The notes beneath the pieces are model-generated. The model made no database searches and was not told the DNA's origin. It saw only the letters and a list, made by a program, of their open reading frames with translations. The position numbers and the translations under genes were made by a program. Below are positions 52,026 to 59,549 of a DNA stretch of 62,314 bases, piece after piece. Positions within the stretch are counted from its first letter, which is position 1. Every line of letters starts with the position of its first letter. The DNA lies in assembly GCA_021821045.1 (NCBI GenBank), contig JAKACW010000025.1, positions 1 through 62,314 on the forward strand. Direction: 5' to 3'. This DNA is from Pseudomonadota bacterium (GTDB lineage: Bacteria; Pseudomonadota; Gammaproteobacteria; JAADHS01).

Positions 52026-52727
52026 CTAGTTCAAACAACACTTCTTGAATTTCTTGCCACTGCCGCAAGGACACGGATCATTCCGACCCGGTGGGGGTGC
52101 AGCGTGCCGAAAGGTGGTCGGCGGTGGTTGAAATTCGTCACGCCTGTCGAGCCAGTATGCGTGAATCTCCCGGACATTGGGCGCAATGGCGTTCTGAGTC
52201 GCTTCCACGTTCGCGATCGGACCTTCATGACCGGGCCAGTTCGCTTTCTCGGTGAATGCGCGTATCGGCTCAAGCAGTGTCGCCATGGCGTCTCCGCCGG
52301 CATTCCACGCCGCCTCATTCAACCCAACACCGCGCATGTAGCCTTCGCACCATTCGTCCACAACGGTGTAGATCTTCCGCTTGACCTTTCTTTCGTAAAA
52401 AAGCGGCTCGAATTCCTGCGGCCGCTCCATCAGCGACGCGGCGATGCCGGTCATGTATCGAATCATCACTCCGACAATTTCGCCGAATTCCTCTTCACTC
52501 TCCCACTGCGGCTCAAAGTCGCCCCACACCGCCGGCAGCCACTGCGAGGGCGGAATCATTGTTGGACCGCTGACCACTGCCGTTAGAAATCCGTCCAATT
52601 CCGAAATGTCTAGAATCCCCTCGTCCATCCCGTCCGTCACGGCGTCTTCGTCGACACGATCGAGCAGAAACTCGTCGAGCCGCTCCAATTCGTCGTCAGT
52701 GGGTTCGGAAAATTCGTTTTGCAACAT
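52026..52727 (-). CDS. UPF0149/YecA family protein with C-terminal SEC-C zinc motif
   Basis: The 233-residue protein has an N-terminal UPF0149 helical domain (DELERLDEFLLDRV, LDGFLTAVVSGPTMIPPSQWLPAVWG) and a C-terminal SEC-C motif GRNDPCPCGSGKKFKKCCLN with CxC...CC zinc ligands, as in SecA and YecA. YecA-like proteins may act with the ribosome and nascent chains. The VOC gene starts 34 nt downstream on the same strand. Confidence 0.9.
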   Translation of the reverse strand: MLQNEFSEPTDDELERLDEFLLDRVDEDAVTDGMDEGILDISELDGFLTAVVSGPTMIPPSQWLPAVWGDFEPQWESEEEFGEIVGVMIRYMTGIAASLMERPQEFEPLFYERKVKRKIYTVVDEWCEGYMRGVGLNEAAWNAGGDAMATLLEPIRAFTEKANWPGHEGPIANVEATQNAIAPNVREIHAYWLDRRDEFQPPPTTFRHAAPPPGRNDPCPCGSGKKFKKCCLN

Positions 52728-52754
52728 GGTTATGGTCTCGGGAAGTTTTGTGAT

Positions 52755-53058
52755 TGGCGGATTTTACCAGGAGTGTCGATGGACCGACCCGGCGTTCTTC
52801 ATCGCGCCACTCGCCGCCATGCCCGTGTGGTACGCCGCGGACGATCCGCCGTGGGCAGGGTCGGCTGTGGATCGGGCACGTTCGGATCGTGTCGTTTTCT
52901 TGCGGCCATTAGCAAATGATCGGTGAATACCGGGAATCGACTCTCTAGGAACTCGGTTTTTTGGCCCAAAAACCAATTCGAAGGTTCTTCTTCATTCCGT
53001 TTAGGCGAAACTTCGTTAGGGGTGACAATGAGTTTCCGTGGTGCGACCTGGAGTTGCA
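52755..53058. pseudogene. Decayed, internally deleted copy of the locus at 53755-54712
   Basis: Three blocks match the later locus in order: 52761-52795 (TTTTACCAG-GTGTCGATGG) to 53762-53796, 52797-52865 (TTCATCGC...GTACGCCGCGGACGATCCG) to 54195-54265, and 52865-53058 to 54500-54712 (GGCCCAAAAACCAA, GTGCGACCT-GAGTTGC). So it is a copy of the membrane-protein gene plus its 3' flank with most of the coding part deleted. It supplies the region upstream of the toxin-antitoxin pair. Confidence 0.8.
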
Positions 53059-53197
53059 CTGGCTGGTGTTGCAAACTGCCGCCCGCAAACTGCCGGCACC
53101 GGTGGCATCCCTGGATGCAGCCATGATGTGCTACTATTTCGCTACAAAAGCGTTCCCGAGTATACCATTCCATGCGATGCCGACGGAGATAGATGCG

Positions 53198-53377
53198 ATG
53201 CAACCGTTGAAACAAGAAGCTATCGATGCCATTTCCGCGCTACCTGACGACGCGGACCTCGACGACATCATGTACCGACTTTATGTTTTAGACAAAGTAC
53301 GCAAAGGTCGCAAAGCCGCGGAACAGGGGCGCACGACTTCCAGCGAGGACCTTAAGCGCGAGATCGAAACGTGGTAG
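53198..53377 (+). CDS. Antitoxin of a RelE/ParE-type module
   Basis: The 59-residue protein MQPLKQEAIDAISALPDDADLDDIMYRLYVLDKVRKGRKAAEQGRTTSSEDLKREIETW is the size and style of the small helical antitoxins found before ParE/RelE toxins (VLDKVRKGRKAAEQGRT is a common motif). GGAG lies 10 nt before ATG 53198; ATG 53177 is an alternative. The stop overlaps the toxin start by 7 nt. Confidence 0.8.
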   Translation: MQPLKQEAIDAISALPDDADLDDIMYRLYVLDKVRKGRKAAEQGRTTSSEDLKREIETW

Positions 53378-53661
53378 TTTGGTCCGATATCGCCAAGGCC
53401 GACATCCAACACATCTTCGATTTTATCGCCCATGACCCAAAACAATACGCAAGAAAGGTCGTGGCAGAAATCGTCGCAAAAACCGACATCCTTGAAGAAC
53501 TCCCCAAGATCGGTAAAGTCGTACCTGAAATCAACCAAGACGCGGTCCGCGAGCTGCATATATATTCATATCGCATACTGTATGAAATCACGTCACCAAA
53601 CATCGTCGTTCTAGCGGTCCTTCACCAGCGCAGAAATTTCGATGTGAACAATTTGCGATAA
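53371..53661 (+). CDS. RelE/ParE-superfamily toxin
   Basis: The GTG start at 53371 is inside the antitoxin gene. The 96-residue protein has VVWSDIAKADIQHIFDFIAHDP at the N-terminus and REIHIYSYRILYE-like (RELHIYSYRILYEITSPNIVVLAVLHQRRNFD) at the C-terminus, the ParE/RelE fold with the conserved Arg-Tyr-Arg-I-x-Y-x and V-x-x-V-x-H-x-R-x. Toxin of a type II module, either ribosome-dependent nuclease or gyrase poison; ParE-like by sequence feel. Confidence 0.88.
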   Translation: MVVWSDIAKADIQHIFDFIAHDPKQYARKVVAEIVAKTDILEELPKIGKVVPEINQDAVRELHIYSYRILYEITSPNIVVLAVLHQRRNFDVNNLR

Positions 53662-53849
53662 CCGCCCGCCCGATCCTCATGCTCCACCCCCGTCAACGCC
53701 TTAATCGCGGCGTCGCCTCCACTTGCTTGACTGCCCCCCCATGACCGGCCGTGTTGCCGCATTTTACCAGCAGTGTCGATGGCTCGACCCGGCGATACGG
53801 ACGAATACCGAACAAGCTGTACAATTGGCCGATATTAGAGGAGACCGCT

Positions 53850-53897
53850 GTGCCACCCAACGCCGCGGCCTACCCCCGTACGGAGCATCACGCGTGA
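53850..53897 (+). CDS. Possible 15-residue leader ORF coupled to the next gene
   Basis: GTG 53850 with AGAGGAG at 53837-53843 opens a frame of 15 codons ending at TGA 53895-53897, which overlaps the GTG at 53894 proposed as start of the membrane protein. The Shine-Dalgarno is much better placed for this short frame than for the long gene. This could be a translationally coupled leader, or mean that the long gene start needs revision. Confidence 0.25.
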   Translation: MPPNAAAYPRTEHHA

Positions 53898-54499
53898 TAA
53901 TTGATTCGAGCGGCGCGCTCGTCGACAAGACTTTTCTGGCTGCCGTCGCGACGGTGCTGACCGTCGTGGCATTCGTGCCGTACCTCCGTTCGATTCAACG
54001 CGGCCGAACCCGTCCCCATGTGTTTTCCTGGATCATCTGGGGCATCAATACCGGGGTTGCCTTTCTGGCAGTTCTCGCCGAACGCGGCGGCGCGGGCGCC
54101 TGGGTGATCGGCTTTTCTTCCGCGGTGACACTGTTGATAGCAGTGCTGGGCTATATCAAGCGCGCCGATGTTTCCATTACGCGAACGGACTGGCTGTTCT
54201 TCATCGCAGCACTCGCCGCCATGCCCGTATGGTACGCCGCGGACGATCCGCTGTGGGCCGTGGTGCTGATCACCAGCATCGAACTGCTCGGCTTCGGCCC
54301 GACGTTTCGCAAGTGCTGGCATCAACCGCACTCGGAATCCATGAGCTTTCTCGCCATCCTGACCGTGCGCAACGCGCTGATCGTCGCCGCCCTCGAACGC
54401 TACATGATGACCACGCTATTGTTTCCCGTGGCCATGGCCGCGGCCTGCGCGCTGCTTATGGCGATGATGGCCTGGCGCAGACCGCTGGTTGAATCTTGA
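53894..54499 (+). CDS. Hypothetical polytopic membrane protein
   Basis: The 201-residue protein from GTG 53894 has about six or seven hydrophobic segments (FLAAVATVLTVVAFVPYLRSI, VFSWIIWGINTGVAFLAVLAE, WVIGFSSAVTLLIAVLGYIK, WLFFIAALAAMPVWYAADDP, LWAVVLITSIELLGFGPTF, TTLLFPVAMAAACALLMAMMAW). The pattern YLRSI--G-TRPHVFSWIIWG resembles small SWEET/PQ-loop-like or unclassified permease proteins. The open frame extends upstream to 53723 but that part matches a decayed duplicate and reads poorly. Function unknown. Confidence 0.6.
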   Translation: MIIDSSGALVDKTFLAAVATVLTVVAFVPYLRSIQRGRTRPHVFSWIIWGINTGVAFLAVLAERGGAGAWVIGFSSAVTLLIAVLGYIKRADVSITRTDWLFFIAALAAMPVWYAADDPLWAVVLITSIELLGFGPTFRKCWHQPHSESMSFLAILTVRNALIVAALERYMMTTLLFPVAMAAACALLMAMMAWRRPLVES

Positions 54500-54712
54500 A
54501 TGGGCTGGGGTGCCTGTGGCTCGGGCGAATTTGGATTATGTCGTTTGCTTCCGGCCAGGAGCGGACATTCGGTGAATGCCCGGAATCGATTTTCTAAGAG
54601 CTCGCTTTTTCGGCCCAAAAACCAACTCTAAGGCACTTTTTCATTCCGTTTTGGGGTAACTTCAGTAGAAGTGACAACGAGTTGCCGTGGTGCGACCTCG
54701 AGTTGCCCATCT
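54500..54712. repeat. 3' flank repeated at 52865-53058
   Basis: The region after the membrane-protein gene is repeated at about 75-80% identity in the decayed copy, including AATCGA-TTTCTAAGAGCTCG, GGCCCAAAAACCAA and GTGGTGCGACCT. It encodes no plausible protein. The remaining 54713-54929 up to the next gene shows nothing I can name. Confidence 0.75.
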
Positions 54713-54929
54713 CGTTCCTCGCGTTGAAGTGCGTCGGCACGGCGCACTGCGCAGAACCAACCCCGAGAGTCGGGAGATCGGGACTGTCGAGAATTTTAAC
54801 AATGACGACCTCGGGTTCGCGCTTCATCCTCTCGGCAATTCATTAACGCTTTGATCTTGCCTCACCAATTCCAACTGGAATGGAATTTGCTCGCCCTCCA
54901 TATCCGGTAGTCGTTCTTTGGGGCTTACA

Positions 54930-55550
54930 ATGACAATAAGAAAGGTACCCGCCCAAATCGCTGGGGCATTAGTGGCATGTTTTGGCGTAGCGATCATGGC
55001 TTCGGCCAGCGAGTTCCCTGAAGCGGGCGCGATTTCCTCCGGCTTCGGCCTGGGCACAGCACGCGCGGGGATCGTAACGCGTTACCACGCGACGGAAACT
55101 GTCGCGCTGGGTCTAACCATCAACATGACGACTTTTGATCGAGAGTCTTCGTCCGATGCAACCGACGTTTACTCGTATGACAAAACCTCGAGTAGCGCCT
55201 TCGGGTTCGAGCCAGGGTTGCGCTACTACTTCTCTGACGTCGGCCCATTGTGGTTTGGGGAAATAGCCGCTTCACTGACATATGTGAAAGACGAATCAGA
55301 GTTCTACCGCGACAGCGACACATTTGGAACGACAGAAAGATTCTCGAATCTTGACGGCTGGGAATACGGACTCAACCTTTATGTGGGCATGGAGGAATTT
55401 CTCACCGACCATATTTCGCTTGACGCACGTGTCGGTTGGACCATCGATTATCTGGATCAAGAAGGTGAGCGCGAGGAGAACGTGACGGAGTCTTCGTCCC
55501 TGACAAGGTCGGGCACGATTGCTGTACTCGGGGTGAACTTCTACTGGTAA
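54930..55550 (+). CDS. Secreted beta-barrel (porin-family) outer-membrane protein
   Basis: The 206-residue protein from ATG 54930 has a signal peptide (AGALVACFGVAIMASASE) and then alternating strands rich in Y, F, W and G: ISSGFGLGTARAGIVTRYHA, FGFEPGLRYYFSDVGPLWFGEIAASLTYV, WEYGLNLYVGMEEFLTDHISLDARVGWTIDY and IAVLGVNFYW with a C-terminal Trp. This fits an eight-stranded OmpA/OmpW-like barrel. Ligand unknown. The next gene begins 12 nt downstream, so they may be one operon. Confidence 0.75.
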   Translation: MTIRKVPAQIAGALVACFGVAIMASASEFPEAGAISSGFGLGTARAGIVTRYHATETVALGLTINMTTFDRESSSDATDVYSYDKTSSSAFGFEPGLRYYFSDVGPLWFGEIAASLTYVKDESEFYRDSDTFGTTERFSNLDGWEYGLNLYVGMEEFLTDHISLDARVGWTIDYLDQEGEREENVTESSSLTRSGTIAVLGVNFYW

Positions 55551-55561
55551 TAGCGGGGGGT

Positions 55562-57727
55562 GTGGTGCGCGTTGTCCGAGGTCTTGCGGCGCCTGGAGTG
55601 TGGGCGCGTTTCTTTCTTTTTTTGGCGACAATTTCCTTCGGTTCGACGTGGGCGCAGAATTCGCAACAGTGGGCTTATGTCGGCCCCGATTCGGCCATGG
55701 TCTCGGATGTGTTGCTGCTGCCGTCGGGCAAGCTGTTGGCGGCCACCAATGCCGGTTTATATGCCTCTGCCGATAACGGGGCGACCTGGGCCAAGCTGCC
55801 GAACGCCGAGCTTGGGCAGTCCGTCCGGTCGCTGGCAATGGAAGCCGACGGCGAGCTGATCGTCTATGCGGCAACATCCCGCTCGGTCTTCGTCTCGCGC
55901 GACGGGGGCGAAGTCTGGCAACAAGGCGGGCGACTGCCGCTGATCGACGGCACGGCTTTTCCGCCCAATATCTTCGACACGGTGGTGTTCCCCACCCTTC
56001 CCGGCAGAGTGTTTGCGCTGACGGATAACGGCATTTATGCAAGCGCCAATGGCGGTCTGACTTGGGCGGCGTTCGGACTGACGGGCATGTGGGTCGGCTC
56101 TCTGGCGACGGATCCGCTAAATCCACTGCGATTTTTGGCGGGAGTGAGAAATACCACGGCGGCGAGACCGACCACGGGCGGGATATTTGAATCGGCGGAT
56201 GGCGGCGCGAACTGGCGGGCGTTGGTTCAGCAGGTGCCGTGGGCGAACAGGCCGTTTGAGCTGCAGGGCGTCGACGCCATTCTCTACCAACTGCCGTTAA
56301 ACCGCTGGCTTGCCGCGGCAGACTCGACCATCATCTATAGCGATGACAACGGCGCGACGTGGGCGTGGGATTCGTCGGCGCCGCCGAACGTGTCGTTGCT
56401 TGTCAACATTGGTGGACAAGTGTATGGCGCATCGGCTCGCGGCGAGGTGGCTGCGCTGAATGAAACATCGAGATCATGGCGCGTCGTCAGCAATCTTGGC
56501 GAGCGCATCGCGGTCCTCGCACCGAATCGCGCGGGCGCGTTGATCCTCGGCAGCATAGGCGGCATCGCCATCAGTGGCGACGGCGGCACAACATGGCGAC
56601 GTTCCTCGACAGGTTTGCAAGGCGCGAGCATCAATCGGTTGCTGGCAGGGGCAGACGCCACTCAATCGCTCTACGCCATCAGCGTGTTCGATAACGTCTA
56701 TCGTTTCGATGCGGCCGCCGCGCGCTTCACTCCGCTCTTTCCGGACCTTAGCCCCGAAGCGACCAGTACCAGGGACATTGCGCTTGACCCGAAAGATCCG
56801 GCGCATTTGCTCGTAGCCGGTCGAAACGCGTTGACCAGTCGCGACGGCGGCAAGACTTGGACTACGGGCCGGTTCCACGTCGCACCAGGCATAGTAGTGA
56901 CCGAAGTCGGCTTGCCGGATGTTGCCATCGATCCCAATGACGGCACCATCAAATACATCGCCGCCGGCGACCGCGTTTACGTCACCCGCGATGACGGTGT
57001 GACGTGGACGCCGTCACTCGAGGCATCACCGATCGGTGGCGAATTTTGGCAGTTGATCGAAACGGGGAACACCCGCCCGACGACGCTCTACGTGCTTGGC
57101 TCAAAGGGCGTTCGCCGCAGCAACGACGGCGGCGCAACCTGGTCGGACTCGGTACAAGTGTCGCGTGAACCGGGCAGTTTGGAACTGCGGGTGAATCCGT
57201 TCGACGCCAACATGGTGTATGTGCTTACCGGAACGCTCAAAGTCAGTACCGACGGCGGCCAAACTTGGACGGAGACGGCGCAGGACTTAGGGTTGGTGAC
57301 GGACCTGGCATTCGACACGCGCACGCCGAACGTCGTGTACGCCGTCGCACCCAACGTGGGCATCGGCGTGTCCCGCGATGGCGGACTGACGTGGCAAAAA
57401 ACGACTGAATTGGGTACACCGCCCAGCAGCACCGTAACGTTGGCGGTGGACGCTGTCTCGGGCGATGTGTTCGCGGCCTCAAGCGGCGATGGCGTATGGC
57501 GCTGCGCCGCCTGCATTCCCGGTGGAACGCCGGTCAATCCCGGTGATGGTGGTGCGAACGCCGGCGATCAAGAGCCCGGCAACGGCGGTGGTTCGCCGTC
57601 GAGTTCGGGAGGTGGCGGCGGTGCTGTTGTTTGGTTGCTGTTCGTCTTGGCTGCGGGGCAAGTGTTAATTGGGCACTCGGGGCCACGAAAATCTTCTTTC
57701 AGGTCTGACGGAAAGCACCAAACTTGA
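55562..57727 (+). CDS. BNR/Ycf48-like propeller protein with Gly-rich C-terminal anchor
   Basis: The 721-residue protein from GTG 55562 has a signal peptide (FFLFLATISFGSTWAQ), then many Asp-box (S-x-D-x-G-x-T-W) repeats, for example SADNGATWAK, SRDGGEVWQQ, SANGGLTWAA, SDDNGATWAW, SRDGGKTWTT, STDGGQTWTE and SRDGGLTWQK. These indicate one or two sortilin/Ycf48-like beta-propellers. The C-terminus (GGGSPSSSGGGGGAVVWLLFVLAAGQ) resembles GlyGly-CTERM sorting signals: Gly run, hydrophobic helix, but then a 20-residue polar tail rather than a short basic one. Surface display is likely. Confidence 0.75.
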   Translation: MVRVVRGLAAPGVWARFFLFLATISFGSTWAQNSQQWAYVGPDSAMVSDVLLLPSGKLLAATNAGLYASADNGATWAKLPNAELGQSVRSLAMEADGELIVYAATSRSVFVSRDGGEVWQQGGRLPLIDGTAFPPNIFDTVVFPTLPGRVFALTDNGIYASANGGLTWAAFGLTGMWVGSLATDPLNPLRFLAGVRNTTAARPTTGGIFESADGGANWRALVQQVPWANRPFELQGVDAILYQLPLNRWLAAADSTIIYSDDNGATWAWDSSAPPNVSLLVNIGGQVYGASARGEVAALNETSRSWRVVSNLGERIAVLAPNRAGALILGSIGGIAISGDGGTTWRRSSTGLQGASINRLLAGADATQSLYAISVFDNVYRFDAAAARFTPLFPDLSPEATSTRDIALDPKDPAHLLVAGRNALTSRDGGKTWTTGRFHVAPGIVVTEVGLPDVAIDPNDGTIKYIAAGDRVYVTRDDGVTWTPSLEASPIGGEFWQLIETGNTRPTTLYVLGSKGVRRSNDGGATWSDSVQVSREPGSLELRVNPFDANMVYVLTGTLKVSTDGGQTWTETAQDLGLVTDLAFDTRTPNVVYAVAPNVGIGVSRDGGLTWQKTTELGTPPSSTVTLAVDAVSGDVFAASSGDGVWRCAACIPGGTPVNPGDGGANAGDQEPGNGGGSPSSSGGGGGAVVWLLFVLAAGQVLIGHSGPRKSSFRSDGKHQT

Positions 57728-57861
57728 ATGTTTTCCCCAACCCCCGTACTCTTCTCGCGCCCGACCAGAACGTCGCGGCCCGTCGGACGATTACCGGCCG
57801 GCAAGTTCACGGATCAATTCAAGGCTTTTTTTAATACAAACAACAAAATCGAGTCGGGTAA

Positions 57862-58620
57862 ATGGAAGAAATGCTTGCAAGCGTGTCGGCGTGGTTCGCG
57901 GACCCTAAAACTTGGACCGGCCTCGTGCAGATCATCATCGCGGATCTGCTGCTGTCGGGCGACAACGCGCTGGTGATCGCCCTCGCGTGCCGCCGCCTGC
58001 CGGCCCATCAGCAGAAGCGCGCTATTTTCTTCGGGGGCGGCGCGGCCATTGCGTTGCGCGTGATTCTTACCATCTTCGCGGTATACCTGCTGCAGATGCC
58101 GTTTCTCAAGCTGGTCGGCGGCGCGCTTCTGTTGTGGATCGCAGTCAAGCTGCTGCTGCCCGAGCATGAGGGCGAAGCGCATATCAAGGAAAGCGGCAGC
58201 ATGTGGGGGGCGATCAAAACCATCATCATCGCGGATTTCGTGATGAGTGTGGACAATGTGTTGGCGGTGGCCGGCGCGGCCCACGGCGACATCGCGTTGC
58301 TGACCATTGGCCTTCTGTTGAGCATTCCGCTGATCATCTACGGCAGCACCATGATCCTCAAGCTCATCGAGCGCTTCCCCATCATAATCACGCTCGGCGC
58401 GGCGATGCTCGGTTACATCGGCGGCGAGATGATCGTGGGCGACGTGCGCGTCGCGCCTTGGGTGGAAGCGAACCTGCCCATTTTGCACACTATCGTGCCG
58501 ATCGCGGGCGCCATAATCGTCGTCGCCATCGGCAAGCTGCGAGCGCCCAAACCGGTGCCCGCCGCCGCGCTGGTGGATCTGGCCGAAGCAGACCAGAACG
58601 CGAACCAGCGGAAAGACTAA
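57862..58620 (+). CDS. TerC family integral membrane protein
   Basis: The 252-residue protein has the TerC signatures IIIADLLLSGDNALVIALACR and IIIADFVMSVDNVLAVAGAAHGD, the two inverted repeats with conserved Asp/Asn (SGDNA and SVDNV), and LIGLLLSIPLIIYGST-like segments. It has about seven helices. TerC family members are linked to metal (Mn) export or co-translational metallation. It is followed by usp, 22 nt downstream. Confidence 0.9.
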   Translation: MEEMLASVSAWFADPKTWTGLVQIIIADLLLSGDNALVIALACRRLPAHQQKRAIFFGGGAAIALRVILTIFAVYLLQMPFLKLVGGALLLWIAVKLLLPEHEGEAHIKESGSMWGAIKTIIIADFVMSVDNVLAVAGAAHGDIALLTIGLLLSIPLIIYGSTMILKLIERFPIIITLGAAMLGYIGGEMIVGDVRVAPWVEANLPILHTIVPIAGAIIVVAIGKLRAPKPVPAAALVDLAEADQNANQRKD

Positions 58621-58642
58621 GACCAATTTTGGGAGACTGCTC

Positions 58643-59068
58643 ATGAATATCCTGTTGCCTGTGGACGGCTCCGAGAACGCGTTGCGCGCCACCCGTTTCG
58701 TCATCGACCTGGCCAAGTCATGCACGAAACCGGCGGAGATCCATCTGCTCACCGTCCAACCGCCGATCATCTCCGGTGATGTTCGAATGTTCGTCAGCAA
58801 AGATGCGATCAACGATTACTACCGCGACGAAGGCACGAAGGCCCTTGCCTCCGCCCGCGCGGCGCTCGACGCCGCCGGCGTGGTTTATCAGTTCCACATC
58901 GGCGTGGGGCACATCGCCGAAACCGTCGCCGCCTACGCCAAAGACAAGAACTGCGATCAAGTGGTCATGGGCACCCGCGGCATGGGCGGGCTCGCCGGCC
59001 TGGTGATGGGATCGGTTGCCTCCAAGGTGATTCATCTCGTTGATTGTCCCGTCACGTTGGTGAAATAG
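58643..59068 (+). CDS. Universal stress protein (UspA family)
   Basis: The 141-residue protein begins MNILLPVDGSENALRATRFV and ends with the ATP-binding pattern MGTRGMGGLAGLVMGSVASKVIHLVDCPVTLVK (G-x2-G-x9-G-S). It is a single-domain nucleotide-binding Usp. The start is preceded by GGGAGA. Downstream of the TerC-type gene, probably cotranscribed. Confidence 0.95.
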   Translation: MNILLPVDGSENALRATRFVIDLAKSCTKPAEIHLLTVQPPIISGDVRMFVSKDAINDYYRDEGTKALASARAALDAAGVVYQFHIGVGHIAETVAAYAKDKNCDQVVMGTRGMGGLAGLVMGSVASKVIHLVDCPVTLVK

Positions 59069-59113
59069 GCGCGCGGTCACAGCGTTCGTGATCAAGTCCG
59101 AGCATGGAGCGCC

Positions 59114-59461
59114 ATGAGACTCAGCCATCACTCGAGTAACCACGGATGGCCCACGATGCTGATGTTCATCGTGCTTGCGACGATGTCCTTCGTCGCGCCC
59201 GTGTTCGCTCAACAGATCGGCCCCATCCCGCCGAGCGATCCCGCTCCGCGCTGCCAGATGTGCCAACAAAACTGCAACCTGCAGAGTGACATTTGCCAGT
59301 CGCCGTGCAACAACGCCAATAAGAACTGCGAACTGGGCTGCGGCAGCAATCAGGGCTGCCTGTTCAATTGCGCAATCGCCTTCAACAACTGCGTCAGCCA
59401 ATGCATCGTGCAGCGCAACAAGTGCTGGCAAGGGTGTCCGTGCCGCGGCGTAAATCCGTAG
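59114..59461 (+). CDS. Secreted Cys-rich protein with repeated CX3C motifs
   Basis: The 115-residue protein has a signal peptide (MLMFIVLATMSFVAPVFAQ) and 14 Cys in the mature part. Six CX3C units (CQQNC, CQSPC, CELGC, CLFNC, CVSQC, CWQGC) are separated by 5-6 residues, an 11-residue period that puts the Cys on one side of a helix. The rest is rich in N, Q and S. This layout could form a disulfide-laddered helical rod or bind soft metals. I recognise no named family. It has a weak GGAG Shine-Dalgarno. Confidence 0.75.
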   Translation: MRLSHHSSNHGWPTMLMFIVLATMSFVAPVFAQQIGPIPPSDPAPRCQMCQQNCNLQSDICQSPCNNANKNCELGCGSNQGCLFNCAIAFNNCVSQCIVQRNKCWQGCPCRGVNP

Positions 59462-59549
59462 CAAATCCCGTCATACACGACTGCGTTCGTCGGCCAGTTG
59501 GTCAGTCCATCACCCTGTGGTAGATTGGCGGCAACCTCGGAGGACGGGC

